The notes under the pieces are model-generated. The model saw only the letters and a list, made by a program, of their open reading frames with translations. It was not told the DNA's origin and searched no databases. Positions 29,686 through 39,365 of a DNA stretch of 64,000 nt are shown one piece after another. Within the stretch, counting starts at the first letter, position 1. Every line of letters begins with the position of its first letter. Position numbers and translations under genes: made by a program. The DNA is taken from positions 124,001 to 188,000 of the forward strand of contig JAHEIH010000001.1 in NCBI GenBank assembly GCA_024639455.1. The letters run 5' to 3'. The DNA is from Cellvibrionales bacterium. GTDB taxonomy: Bacteria; Pseudomonadota; Gammaproteobacteria; Pseudomonadales; JAHEIH01.

Positions 29686-30854
29686 GGTGGTCGCTTGGAG
29701 TCATTGTTTGGCTGTCGGCGGTGTTGACTCCGTTGGCCGCAGAAGAGCGTCTTACCCTTGCATATAGTGTTACCAACTTAGTTTTTTCCAGTTTACTTAA
29801 TGAGCTTGTTGAGCAATATGCCTTGCCTATCGACCTTGTTTACGTTGATAACGACGAAATCAAGGTCACACTGCTCAAAGCCCAGCAAAATGAAGCCTCG
29901 CCCGACATACTGATCATGCCCAATGATCATTTAGGATTAAATCTATCTTTCAGAGAATTGCCCGAAAGTTGGCTGCAGCAATCGATTGAACCATACTACC
30001 TGCCATACGATTTGCGTACAGCTCGATTAGGTGTGCCCGTCATAGGCGGTAACCAGTTAGTCCTTTATTTCAATAAGCGTTTCGTGGAAAGCCCAATTAA
30101 CGATTTCAATGAACTCGCTGATGTGGTTGGAAGTTTTCCTGAGGGTGTTTCCTCCATACTGTGGAGTGTGATGGAACCCTTTTGGTTTCAGCCGTTTTAT
30201 TCCATCAATGAAGCAAGTTTTTTTATCGCAGGTCGACCAGATTTAGACCGCCCTGAGATGTGGAGAGGGCTGTCTAATTATCGCCGTTTGATTGAAATGT
30301 CCAGCATAGACCTAACATGCGACTATAGTTGTGCCTTTAACGGTTTTGCGCAAGGTAAGGCGGCATATACCATTAACGGTGAGTGGGCGATGCAAGAATT
30401 TAGCGCTCTGCTGGGTGATGATCTTGGCGTAGTTCGTCTGCCTTCCTTTGAAGGGCATCTGCTGCATCCTTATTATGGTAGCCGTGTATTTGCTATGCCA
30501 GAAAAGCGCCCGCTGTCGGATAAACAAAAAAAGATGGTGCAATCGCTACTTGAAGGTATGCTGTCTGAAGAGTTTCAAATGGCACTGTGGCGCAGAGCCC
30601 AATTGATGCCTGTTCACAACGGTGTGGCAAGTGCGCTTGATGACCCGGTTTATAGCTCGCTTGCAGATCAGGTAAAGCAAGGCAACTATATGCCGCAAAC
30701 CCCTGCTATGACGGTTGTATGGGGAAGTTTAAATATCGGATTGCAGCGCTTTTTATTGGGCGTTCTGGATGAAAAGGAAGCCGCGGACTTTATGCAAATA
30801 ATGACGAATAAAACGCTGAATGAGCAACAAAGAGCTAAACATAATGCTGGATAA
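29682..30854 (+). CDS. periplasmic solute-binding protein, family 1 type
   Basis: A 390-residue exported protein: signal peptide to about residue 19 (cleavage LAA-EE), then a two-lobe binding-protein pattern (LTLAYSVTNLVFSSLLNELVEQY, SPDILIMPNDHLG, FNGFAQGKAAYTINGEWAMQEF, MPVHNG), which is close to MalE-type sugar binders. No ABC permease or ATPase gene lies nearby. Instead it sits inside a sensor/phosphorelay operon, overlapping both neighbours. A role as ligand receptor for the membrane sensor or hybrid protein, as LuxP does for LuxQ or TorT for TorS, is the natural reading but is inference. The ligand is unknown. Confidence 0.85.
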   Translation: MRWSLGVIVWLSAVLTPLAAEERLTLAYSVTNLVFSSLLNELVEQYALPIDLVYVDNDEIKVTLLKAQQNEASPDILIMPNDHLGLNLSFRELPESWLQQSIEPYYLPYDLRTARLGVPVIGGNQLVLYFNKRFVESPINDFNELADVVGSFPEGVSSILWSVMEPFWFQPFYSINEASFFIAGRPDLDRPEMWRGLSNYRRLIEMSSIDLTCDYSCAFNGFAQGKAAYTINGEWAMQEFSALLGDDLGVVRLPSFEGHLLHPYYGSRVFAMPEKRPLSDKQKKMVQSLLEGMLSEEFQMALWRRAQLMPVHNGVASALDDPVYSSLADQVKQGNYMPQTPAMTVVWGSLNIGLQRFLLGVLDEKEAADFMQIMTNKTLNEQQRAKHNAG

Positions 30855-33009
30855 ATTCAACAAGTTATTATCACGGTCAAATATTTTAGCCTTTATCAGC
30901 AGCAGCTATATGCTGATGGTTACGCTGCTTTTTGTCTTTGCTGTCGGCGACGTTCTTTTCGATGATCCAATAGCCAAAGGCATTGTTGTAGCCTACCTAG
31001 TTTTGACACTACTGAGCTTCGCCGTTTGGCAGCGTGTTACCAATCGCTATTTTTTATCTGTTCACAGTGCTATGGCGTTAGGTTTATGTGCTTACACAGC
31101 CTATTTAGAAGAACCACCTGTGTATATTTTGGCGTACATTTTTCCTTTTGCCATTTTGTGGAATGCCAAGTTGCGCTATGACATAGGTTTGGGGCTGTTT
31201 ATCCTGGCTGCTCTTATTCAGGTCGCGCTCGTTGCCGAGGTCGATAGCATTAATTACTGGCAATTTATCTCCATTTCATTTGTGTCAATGATCGGTCTGT
31301 TGGGGATTACCTTTGACCGTCATCTTCGCTTGGCTTGGATAAAACACAAAAATGCCACAGACAATGCGCAATACGAAAAAGAAAAAGCCGAATCCTCGTT
31401 GGCTATAGCTGAGCGTGGATTTGACAGCATGATTGAACGCTTTGTCGATCAATTTAAGGAGCCTTTGACGGTAATCATGGGTATGAATACCGTTTTACAA
31501 AGCCATGAAACCACGCGGCGCGGCATGGATGTTTTGACCCGGCAGTACGTGACCGGCCATTATTTGTTGGACGTGCTTGCTCGGATGTCCGCCAACGCCA
31601 TGCAGAAAAAGGCGCTGATTGACATACAACATTCCTCCTTCATGATCAGCGATGTTGTCACCGTCCTAGAAAATCAGATCTCGGCTTTGTTGATGCCAAC
31701 CCGCAAAGTCGAGTTGGTGTTCGATGACAAAATATTTAATCACTTATTAGGTGATAAATTTAGGTTGCAGCAATTGCTACAAGGGCTTTTGGAAATTGCC
31801 GCTGATCGCCTCATTGATGGAGCAATATCTGTCTCTATTTCTGGCCATCCCAATGAGTTGGAAGATCAAGTAAAAATTAACTTTGCCATCAGTGCTATTG
31901 GGGATTTGTTGGAAGACGATACCGTCCCGCCAGACGTTGAGAATCTGCAAGATCCATTCTATGAAAAAATATTTTTTGCTTTGGGTTTTAACCTACAGTT
32001 TTTTAGTGCCTTGCTTGAGGATATGGGTTCCACGTTACGCGTTGAGGAGGATCAGGGCTCGCTTACTTTCCGTTTTGAATTAATTTTTCAAACTGAGCAT
32101 AATCATGAGTCGATTGGCGATTTCTTTGATAAATCTCAACGAGACACTGAACCCGATTGGTACAACGCCTTGCAGGGTTATCGTGTGTTAGTTGTCGACG
32201 ATAGTGACGATACCTTATTTGTTTTGAGAGAGTTATTAACCCTCGCAGGTGCATCGGTTGATACTGAAATAGACGCTAATCAGGCCATTCTGAGAGTGCT
32301 AGATGGCGCTAAGCCCTTCGACATGATTATCATGGACCTGCAAATGCCCTCCTTGTCGGGAGAGGCAACAACGCAAGCCATTAGACAGCAGTACAGTAAG
32401 GGACAGCTACCTATTATGGGTTTATCAGCGAGTAATCGTCCTGAAGATATAAAATCCAGTTTGGCGGCGGGTATGAATGATTTCATGGTGAAGCCCTTCA
32501 ATATCAATCATTTTATTGATTTTGCAGTTTCACATATGCCGCGTCGTATGACTGAGATTCCTCTTCCTGATTTACTTGAGAATTCGTCCAGCAGTCTCGA
32601 CGAAGACAGTGATGTTAACGTGTCTCAATATCTGAGCCTGCCAGATGGCTATGATGTGAATGCAGCTATTGCCAATTTAGGCGGTGATACACAGCTTTAC
32701 CTTTCGATGCTAGATGCCACCTTGAGAGAATGGGGGGTAAACATGAATCAATTGCAGAGCGCGTTAAAGCGAAATGATATCTATTATGCGCAGCATGTTA
32801 TTTCGCGCTTTGCAAATAATGCGGCGATGTTGGGCGCCATAGAGATGGATAGTTATTTGCGACAACTAAACTTTTCGCTTGGCTTGCGAGCAATGGACAA
32901 GCAGAGCGAAGATGCAGGGTTGCAAGAATTGGGTCGCGAGTTAGAGGAGCGAATTTGGCGAGTCAGTTCGGTACTGAAATCGGTGGCTGACTCGCTAACA
33001 AATCGCTAG
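30844..33009 (+). CDS. membrane hybrid protein: degenerate kinase, intact receiver, Hpt-like tail
   Basis: A 721-residue protein. Residues 12-160 form about five or six membrane segments with little periplasmic part. A DHp-like helix at 192-222 reads VDQFKEPLTVIMGMN, with Asp where the His of HELRTPL should be. The ATPase-like part (LLQGLLEIAADRLIDGAISV, 311-330) has Ile instead of the N-box Asn. A complete receiver follows at 445-560: D452/D453, D498, S528, K550. The last 120 residues resemble Hpt, but the phospho-His position is Ser654 (nearest His is 651). The start at 30844 has AAAGAG upstream; an ATG at 30820 is possible. It overlaps the solute-binding-protein gene by 11 bases. Confidence 0.85.
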   Translation: MLDKFNKLLSRSNILAFISSSYMLMVTLLFVFAVGDVLFDDPIAKGIVVAYLVLTLLSFAVWQRVTNRYFLSVHSAMALGLCAYTAYLEEPPVYILAYIFPFAILWNAKLRYDIGLGLFILAALIQVALVAEVDSINYWQFISISFVSMIGLLGITFDRHLRLAWIKHKNATDNAQYEKEKAESSLAIAERGFDSMIERFVDQFKEPLTVIMGMNTVLQSHETTRRGMDVLTRQYVTGHYLLDVLARMSANAMQKKALIDIQHSSFMISDVVTVLENQISALLMPTRKVELVFDDKIFNHLLGDKFRLQQLLQGLLEIAADRLIDGAISVSISGHPNELEDQVKINFAISAIGDLLEDDTVPPDVENLQDPFYEKIFFALGFNLQFFSALLEDMGSTLRVEEDQGSLTFRFELIFQTEHNHESIGDFFDKSQRDTEPDWYNALQGYRVLVVDDSDDTLFVLRELLTLAGASVDTEIDANQAILRVLDGAKPFDMIIMDLQMPSLSGEATTQAIRQQYSKGQLPIMGLSASNRPEDIKSSLAAGMNDFMVKPFNINHFIDFAVSHMPRRMTEIPLPDLLENSSSSLDEDSDVNVSQYLSLPDGYDVNAAIANLGGDTQLYLSMLDATLREWGVNMNQLQSALKRNDIYYAQHVISRFANNAAMLGAIEMDSYLRQLNFSLGLRAMDKQSEDAGLQELGRELEERIWRVSSVLKSVADSLTNR

Positions 33010-33023
33010 CGAGTCAGCGTGGT

Positions 33024-35549
33024 TTAGGCCTTTTCTTCCGTCAGTAGAATCATGGTACCTGCTGGCTTGGTGCCTTTAGCCGGCGACGGAATAATTTCTA
33101 CCGTAAATACATTGCCGTCATCGGTTTTTAAAACCTCTTTAAAGGGCTCGTTCTGCAAGTGCGAATCTCTCGTTGTTTTCAGCACATCAAACTCACCTAA
33201 ACGATGCGAAAGGTGTCCAATAGGTCTTCCAATGTCGTGATCGATGATGTTGAAAACTTTCGACGCGCCTGCCGAGAAACGGCGGAGATTCATGTCGTTA
33301 TCTAAGAAGACATAAGCTGAGCGAGAGACCGATAAGAAGCTTTCAATGTCTTCGCTTAGCTGACTCATTTGAGAAATCTTGCCCTGGTACTCGGCGTTGA
33401 CAGTAAACAGCTCTTCATTGACCGATTGCAGTTCTTCGTTTGTTGACTGCAGTTCTTCATTACTAGCGAGAAGTTCTTCGTTGGTTGCTTGCAGTTCCTC
33501 GTTAGACGTCTCGAGTTCCTCAATCGTGGCCTGCAAGTTTTCGCGGCTAAATTGCAGTTCTTGTTCAAGGTCATTTAAACGATGCATTAACTCAGTGTCG
33601 GCATCGTAGGCGTCTTTCAGCGCGGTTTCAGAGATGTTTTCTGTATCTCGAATAATGATTACCGCCAAGCGTGGCGAACTGCGCGTAAACCGCATGGGGC
33701 GAATCGTCACGTTAACGAGTTTTATTTCGTCGGCGTTCTTGATGCGGACTCGGCTGAAAGTGACCTCTGAGTTGGTGCGATGCAAGCGCGCCAGACCTGT
33801 TGTAATTGGAATCTGCAAGTCCTTGATGATCAATTGATTCAAGTTACTCGACATGCGGCCGCTCAAGGGCAGCATGTAAGGGCGAGAGTTACCGATAATA
33901 CGAACGATCTCGTTTTCATCATTCACCAACATCGAGAATGGAATGAACTTGTCTGACAAGACGTCTAGATAGCTTTCAAGTACTTTGACCTCCTCGCTAG
34001 CTTTGCGCTCGTAGGGCGTACCATCGCTGACGAGTCCAGGTGTCCAGGAGTTATCTCGCTGACTATCGGCGGTGGCGCTCATGGTGAAATTGGCGGAGCG
34101 TGCTCGTCGCGTACCTAACGTGCGGAACATTTTGTCCTTAGCGTCTAGCGTTTCAAACAAAGTGTCGGCATCGCCAAGCGACTCAGAGTTGCCCAACATC
34201 AATAAGCCACCGGGATTCAATGAGAAATTGAAAGACTGGAGTACTCGGCGCTGAACTTCGGGTTGCAAATAGATGAAGAGGTTACGGCAACTGATGAAGT
34301 CGATTTTGGTGAATGGCGGGTCGGACAGAATATTATGGCGAGCAAATACCACCATCTCGCGGATTTTACGCGAAATAATAAAGTGATCACCGTTGCGTAT
34401 GAAATACTTGCCGAGCATATTGCTCGACAAGTCAGCCACGATGGATTCTGGATAAATACCCGTGCTGGCTCGCGCTAGTGCCTGTTGATCGATATCGGTA
34501 GCAAACACCTTTAGTTCAAGATCGAGTTTGAGCTCTTCAACGATTTCTAAGAAAATCATACACAGCGTGTAAGCTTCCTCACCTGTCGAACAAGCGGCTA
34601 CCCAGAAACGCACTTCGCCGGTCGTGACTTTACTCAGATATTTCGCCAAGTGAGTATGTTCGAGGTTTTCAAACACACTTTTGTCGCGGTAGAAGTTAGT
34701 TACACCGATCAGCAGTTCTTTAAATAGCGCATGGGGCTCGTCGCCATCGGAGCGAACAAAGTCGGAGTATTGCTGCAGACTCTTGTGCTGTGTAATCGAC
34801 ATACGGCGTTGGATGCGACGGCCGATGGTGGACGATTTGTAGGAGGAAAAGTCCACTTTGAAACGCATATTTAAAACGTTAAAAATTTTACCTAGAGATG
34901 TTTTGCTGTCAGTAAAATCTTCATCAATTTCCTGAGGCGCTGTTGTCAGCGGGTGGCGAATGTATCGGATCAGGTAAGAGGGCATTTCATTGATAGTAAG
35001 AATGTAGTCTGCCAGGCCGTTGCTAATAATGCTGTTCGGCATACCATCGAACTTAGCTTCTTTTTCCGATTGGGCGATGACCAGACCACCCACTTCTTTA
35101 ATGGCTCGACAGCCACGAGTGCCGTCGCTGCCTGTGCCCGACAAAATAATGCCCACTGACGATGGCCCCATGTAGGTGGCCAGTGAGTCTAGAAATACGT
35201 CGATAGGCAACTGGGGAGCACGGGTTGAACGGTCTTGCGGTTCGGGAACCAGTTGACCCTGAATTAATCGCATGTTGCTACCTGGAGTAATCAGATAGAT
35301 AGTGTTGGGTTCCGGGCGGACGCGATCCGACACTTCTTTGACCGGCATCTTGGTCACACGACGCAACAAGTCACTCATCATGCTTTTTGTATCAGGCGAC
35401 AAATGTTGGATGACAACAAAGGTGAGGTTGGAGTCGGCGGGCATCTGTTTAAAAAATTCAGAGATGGCTTCCAGGCCACCCGCGGAAGCGCCAATACCAA
35501 TGATATGTTGTTGTTTAATTTCGGTAATTTCTTCGAGTTCGCCGACCAT
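33024..35549 (-). CDS. CheB-CheR-PAS fusion protein
   Basis: An 841-residue fusion. Residues 15-200 are a CheB methylesterase domain with S22 (GASAGG), H49 (VIQHLSP) and the Asp in GTGSDGT. A CheR methyltransferase follows ([52 protein letters not shown], about 215-480). Next come a PAS-like part, a coiled coil of repeated NEELQ units (about 655-710) and a C-terminal PAS ([18 protein letters not shown]). Other members often end in a kinase; this one ends after PAS. Its stop is 15 bases from the convergent hybrid gene. It probably modifies receptors or senses a signal in the neighbouring relay (inference). Confidence 0.92.
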   Translation of the reverse strand: MVGELEEITEIKQQHIIGIGASAGGLEAISEFFKQMPADSNLTFVVIQHLSPDTKSMMSDLLRRVTKMPVKEVSDRVRPEPNTIYLITPGSNMRLIQGQLVPEPQDRSTRAPQLPIDVFLDSLATYMGPSSVGIILSGTGSDGTRGCRAIKEVGGLVIAQSEKEAKFDGMPNSIISNGLADYILTINEMPSYLIRYIRHPLTTAPQEIDEDFTDSKTSLGKIFNVLNMRFKVDFSSYKSSTIGRRIQRRMSITQHKSLQQYSDFVRSDGDEPHALFKELLIGVTNFYRDKSVFENLEHTHLAKYLSKVTTGEVRFWVAACSTGEEAYTLCMIFLEIVEELKLDLELKVFATDIDQQALARASTGIYPESIVADLSSNMLGKYFIRNGDHFIISRKIREMVVFARHNILSDPPFTKIDFISCRNLFIYLQPEVQRRVLQSFNFSLNPGGLLMLGNSESLGDADTLFETLDAKDKMFRTLGTRRARSANFTMSATADSQRDNSWTPGLVSDGTPYERKASEEVKVLESYLDVLSDKFIPFSMLVNDENEIVRIIGNSRPYMLPLSGRMSSNLNQLIIKDLQIPITTGLARLHRTNSEVTFSRVRIKNADEIKLVNVTIRPMRFTRSSPRLAVIIIRDTENISETALKDAYDADTELMHRLNDLEQELQFSRENLQATIEELETSNEELQATNEELLASNEELQSTNEELQSVNEELFTVNAEYQGKISQMSQLSEDIESFLSVSRSAYVFLDNDMNLRRFSAGASKVFNIIDHDIGRPIGHLSHRLGEFDVLKTTRDSHLQNEPFKEVLKTDDGNVFTVEIIPSPAKGTKPAGTMILLTEEKA

Positions 35550-35679
35550 GCATCTGATTCCGTTGCTTTTTTCTTAAAAGATTTGAGTATTATGCTATCT
35601 CAAATGATTTATTAATTCATCATTCTTCAATAATAAGCTAAAGTGCAGTCAAATGCTGAATTTTTTAGCAAGGTTTTGG

Positions 35680-36621
35680 ATGGATGTTTTGATTCTGCAG
35701 CAAGATAATGTTGTGTCAACGATTTTGATAGGTATTTTGTCGCGTGCAGGTCATAGACCGCTGTTGGTAGAAGACCCTTTTGCCTGCTATGAAGCCATTC
35801 AGCAAAAGGATGGCGCTGCCATCGTGCTGCTTGATAAGCGCGACGATAATCTGGATGTTCGAAGTCTTTGCCAGTTGGTGCGAAACACTAAAATTGGTTA
35901 CCAGCCTTATATTATTTCACTTTTCGAGATGCTGAGTTTTAGCGACATTGAAGGCATCTTGCGCGAGGGTGTAGACGATGTTTTGCCGTTGCCACTCAAC
36001 AATGGTCTGTTACTCGAAAAAATCAAAGTTGCAGAAAGGTGGTTGCAAGTTCAATTGGATCAGCGTGAGTTATTGAACAATGTACAATCCAACGCTATGT
36101 ATAACGAAGATCTTGGCTTGTTTAATGCCAAGGCCGGAAAAAACTTGATTACCAAAGAGCTATCGCGTTTACGATTGTTGGCCAACAGCCACTCGGGGAT
36201 TGAAGTATATCCAGAGTTTTTCGCCATTAAACTCACAAATATGACACAGTTGATGGATGATTTTGGGCAGTCCTGCCTGCAAGACGTGCTCGAGCAATTA
36301 TCGGTGCGCATACAACGTCATTTACGCGGATCTGATATCTCATTTCTAATGGAAAATGACATTGTTGCTTGCTTTATTACGAGTTATCAGCAGCGTAACC
36401 AACTTGGCCAGGAGTTACACCAAGCGTGCACGGCAGAGCCCTATGTGATTGGGAATATCCATTTTACGATGGTATGTAGTGTGGCTGTGATTGGTTTGGA
36501 TAATCCTCCTATGCAGTTGGTGACTGAAATTTTTAGCAAAGCGCGCGAGCTGCATACACATTTGTCGACTAAAGATGCCATGCCAGTTTTCCGCTTTAAT
36601 TTTAAAAATGATAAAAATTAG
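35680..36621 (+). CDS. degenerate receiver plus degenerate GGDEF-like protein
   Basis: A 313-residue protein. The N-terminal receiver-like domain (MDVLILQQDNVVSTILIGIL) keeps the phospho-acceptor Asp (IVLLDKRDDN) but has QQD for the acidic pair and Leu for the conserved Lys (VLPLPL). The C-terminal half looks like a GGDEF fold (FFAIKLTNMTQLMDDFGQSC, RGSDISFLMENDIVACF), where the GGDEF signature is replaced by MENDI, so diguanylate cyclase activity is unlikely. The start at 35680 is chosen because AAGG precedes it and the receiver begins there; an ATG at 35653 is possible. It is divergent from the CheB-CheR fusion, 130 bases away. Confidence 0.75.
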   Translation: MDVLILQQDNVVSTILIGILSRAGHRPLLVEDPFACYEAIQQKDGAAIVLLDKRDDNLDVRSLCQLVRNTKIGYQPYIISLFEMLSFSDIEGILREGVDDVLPLPLNNGLLLEKIKVAERWLQVQLDQRELLNNVQSNAMYNEDLGLFNAKAGKNLITKELSRLRLLANSHSGIEVYPEFFAIKLTNMTQLMDDFGQSCLQDVLEQLSVRIQRHLRGSDISFLMENDIVACFITSYQQRNQLGQELHQACTAEPYVIGNIHFTMVCSVAVIGLDNPPMQLVTEIFSKARELHTHLSTKDAMPVFRFNFKNDKN

Positions 36622-36753
36622 CGGTACGCTTCCAGATTAATAGGCCTGTTGGCAGAAGATGACCGAATTAGTACTATTCAAAATGTTGCATCCAGACGTT
36701 TGAAAAGTATATTGTTCTGATGTTCCATAATTAAAAATACAGGGGATCTGTGA

Positions 36754-39315
36754 ATGTCTTTATTGAAGAGCAAAGCAAAATTAACTCTCGCCGTGGCCGC
36801 TGCCGTAAGTGCAATGTCGGCTGGCGTATCTGCGCAACAGCTCGAAGAGGTTGTAGTTACCGCGACCAAACGTGCCGAGTCGTTGCAGGATGTACCTATT
36901 TCTATGTTGGCTGTCGACGGTGAAAGCATACGTGAAGCAGCGATTACTAAAATGGAAGACCTCACCAACAGTCTTCCCGCTGTGACAGTGGTACCTAACC
37001 CCATTGGTAACTTCATCTTTATCCGTGGTATTGGTTCTTCTACTAACCAAGGTATTGAACAGTCAGTATCGATGTTCCACGACGGTATTTACATGGGTCG
37101 CCACCAGTTGTCTCGTGCGCCCTTTATGGACTTGGCGCGTGTGGAAGTTTTGCGTGGCCCTCAGTCGATTTTATTCGGTAAGAACACCATCGGTGGCGCC
37201 ATGAGCGTCATTTCAGCTAAGCCTACCGAGGAATTTGAAGGTTTGGTGAGCGTGTTAGGTGGCGATTATGGCGAGCAAGAGTACAACGTTGTGTTGTCTG
37301 GCCCTATATCTGACACCTTCCGCGCGCGTTTAGCGGCTCGCGGGTACCAAACTGACGGTTATATTTTCAACGAATTGGGCCGTAACGACGACGGTACTTT
37401 AGGTCGTGATGAAACCCAACGCGATGACCAGTCTATTCGTTTGACCTTGGAGTGGGATGTCTCTGACGACACGACATTGACGTTGAAGCATGAAGACAGT
37501 TCATTTGAAGATCTGGGTCGTACTCAGCAAATGGCTATTATTAATCCATTAACGCCAACGGCTGTGGGTCTTACTGGTTTAGCTAAGGGCATTATTACGG
37601 TGGCTGGCGGTAATCCTGACGAAGTGGTTGATGACCGTCGTGCGGTAACCAACGATGGTGGTGTACTTCTCCAGCGTGTTGCTCCTGTGCTTGCAACTGA
37701 TCGAGATGGTAGCCTATTACCCGGCTTCCCTGATTTGGATGAGCTAAGCAATAACAACATGGCCATCACCACATTTACTGTGGATACCAGTATCGGTGAC
37801 AACACCCTTACGGCGATTTATGGCCATGCTGAATACGATTACCTCGATATCTGTGACTGTGACTTTGCTGCCATCCCTTTGGTTCAGGTAGAAGCGGCTG
37901 AGGAATATCAGCAAGATAGCTTGGAATTGCGTTTAACCTCTCCTGGTGGTGAAAAGGTTGACTGGTTAGTAGGTGCTTATTTCCACGACAGCGATCTTTA
38001 CTATACCTCTGGCGAAAGCTTTGGTGCAGCCATTGCCACTCCGCCAACGTTGATTGGGGCAACAGGTGGACAGTTGCTGCCCAACATCACGCGTAACTAC
38101 TTCCTTGATCAACAGCAAGAGCAAGCTTCAGTGTTTGGTTCAGCCACGTGGAACGTCGATGAAACTAATCGCGTGACATTGGGTTTACGCTACACACAAG
38201 AAGATAAAACGGCGGCTCGCAAACTCGACAAACGTTTCACTGATGGCTGGGATGCTACCCGTCTAAATGTGAACCCTCAGACGGGTGCACCAGCGGGAGA
38301 GTTGGTTTTTGGTAGCACGGCGGCGGAATACGACCGTGTTGCTCAGTACTTTGTGCCAGCCATTTTGGCGGGTGTTACTGCGGTTCCTGCCATTCCAATG
38401 GAAGCTTTCCTGAATGGCGGTTTATGGGAAGGTTTGTTGAATACCTACGAACATGATTTCACAGGTGCCAATGCATACAACCGCAGTGAAAGCTTCCTCG
38501 ATTGGTCGTTGAACTACGAACATGACTTGAGCGAAGACACCATGGTGTTCTTAACCGCCTCTACCGGGGTTAAAGGTGGTGGTTTCGACGCGCGTTACTT
38601 GAATGCACCTGGTGCGAACTTCGAGTACGAAGAGGAAAAAGCGAAAAACTTTGAGTTAGGTATTAAGTCGACCCTGCTCGACGGTGGTATGACATTGAAC
38701 GCTACCCTGTTCCGCACCGAAGTCGATGACCTTCAGGTCTCTATTTTCGACGGTAAGACCGCTTTCTTAGTGGACAACGCCGGTGCTATGGCAGCACAAG
38801 GTTTAGAGTTTGATATGAAGTGGGCAGCCACTGAGAACCTGACTATTACCGCGGCGGGTGCTTACTTAGATAACAAGTACACCAAGTTTGATAACTCACC
38901 TTGCTGGGTATCGCAAACCGTTGATGGGTCTTGTAATGCGGCGCTAGGTCAAAGTGCGGCGGGTAAGGCAAACATTTTCTCTCCTAAGCAATCTGCTAAC
39001 TTGAGATTTGACCACGTGATGCCTATGGATAACTTGGAGTTGCGTTCAACACTGGATGCGTTCTTCTCAGGTGGCCATTTCACAGCAGCTGACTTAGACC
39101 CTGTTTACGCTTACCAGCAGTCTTATCAGCGTGTCAATGCGCGTATTGCCTTGACTGATCCTGAAGCAGGTTGGGAATTGGCGGTTATTGGTAAGAACTT
39201 GACTGACGAGAAGGTCAGTACCAACAACAACGACCAACCTCTGGTACCTGGCAACGGCTTTACGTCCTTGCAGCCACTCAAGTCAGTCGCTGTTCAGGCG
39301 ACCTACAAGTTTTAA
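36754..39315 (+). CDS. TonB-dependent outer membrane receptor
   Basis: An 853-residue receptor with signal peptide (ending near GVSAQQ), TonB box-like EEVVVTATKR, plug domain (DVPISMLAVDGESI, FIRGIGSSTNQGIEQSVSMFHDGIYMG, VEVLRGPQSILFGKNTIGGAMSVIS) and a 22-strand barrel ending in ATYKF. It imports a substrate using TonB energy; the class (DVPISM, FIRG, GRHQ) resembles receptors of marine and sphingomonad-like bacteria for varied organic ligands rather than classic siderophore receptors. No Fur or Zur box is seen upstream. It stands alone with a strong terminator. Confidence 0.93.
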   Translation: MSLLKSKAKLTLAVAAAVSAMSAGVSAQQLEEVVVTATKRAESLQDVPISMLAVDGESIREAAITKMEDLTNSLPAVTVVPNPIGNFIFIRGIGSSTNQGIEQSVSMFHDGIYMGRHQLSRAPFMDLARVEVLRGPQSILFGKNTIGGAMSVISAKPTEEFEGLVSVLGGDYGEQEYNVVLSGPISDTFRARLAARGYQTDGYIFNELGRNDDGTLGRDETQRDDQSIRLTLEWDVSDDTTLTLKHEDSSFEDLGRTQQMAIINPLTPTAVGLTGLAKGIITVAGGNPDEVVDDRRAVTNDGGVLLQRVAPVLATDRDGSLLPGFPDLDELSNNNMAITTFTVDTSIGDNTLTAIYGHAEYDYLDICDCDFAAIPLVQVEAAEEYQQDSLELRLTSPGGEKVDWLVGAYFHDSDLYYTSGESFGAAIATPPTLIGATGGQLLPNITRNYFLDQQQEQASVFGSATWNVDETNRVTLGLRYTQEDKTAARKLDKRFTDGWDATRLNVNPQTGAPAGELVFGSTAAEYDRVAQYFVPAILAGVTAVPAIPMEAFLNGGLWEGLLNTYEHDFTGANAYNRSESFLDWSLNYEHDLSEDTMVFLTASTGVKGGGFDARYLNAPGANFEYEEEKAKNFELGIKSTLLDGGMTLNATLFRTEVDDLQVSIFDGKTAFLVDNAGAMAAQGLEFDMKWAATENLTITAAGAYLDNKYTKFDNSPCWVSQTVDGSCNAALGQSAAGKANIFSPKQSANLRFDHVMPMDNLELRSTLDAFFSGGHFTAADLDPVYAYQQSYQRVNARIALTDPEAGWELAVIGKNLTDEKVSTNNNDQPLVPGNGFTSLQPLKSVAVQATYKF

Positions 39316-39333
39316 GGTTTAGCTAGAAATGAC

Positions 39334-39361
39334 AACGGCACCTTCGGGTGCCGTTTTTTTT
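39334..39361 (+). terminator. rho-independent terminator of the TonB receptor gene
   Basis: AACGGCACC (39334-39342) pairs with GGTGCCGTT (39347-39355) around a stable TTCG loop and runs into a T tract, 18 bases after the stop. Confidence 0.95.
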
Positions 39362-39365
39362 ACCG

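Noticed and set aside
33365-33574. DNA repeat within the CheB-CheR-PAS gene
   Set aside because: The repeated stretches are explained by the coding of a coiled coil with NEELQ units; codons vary between units.
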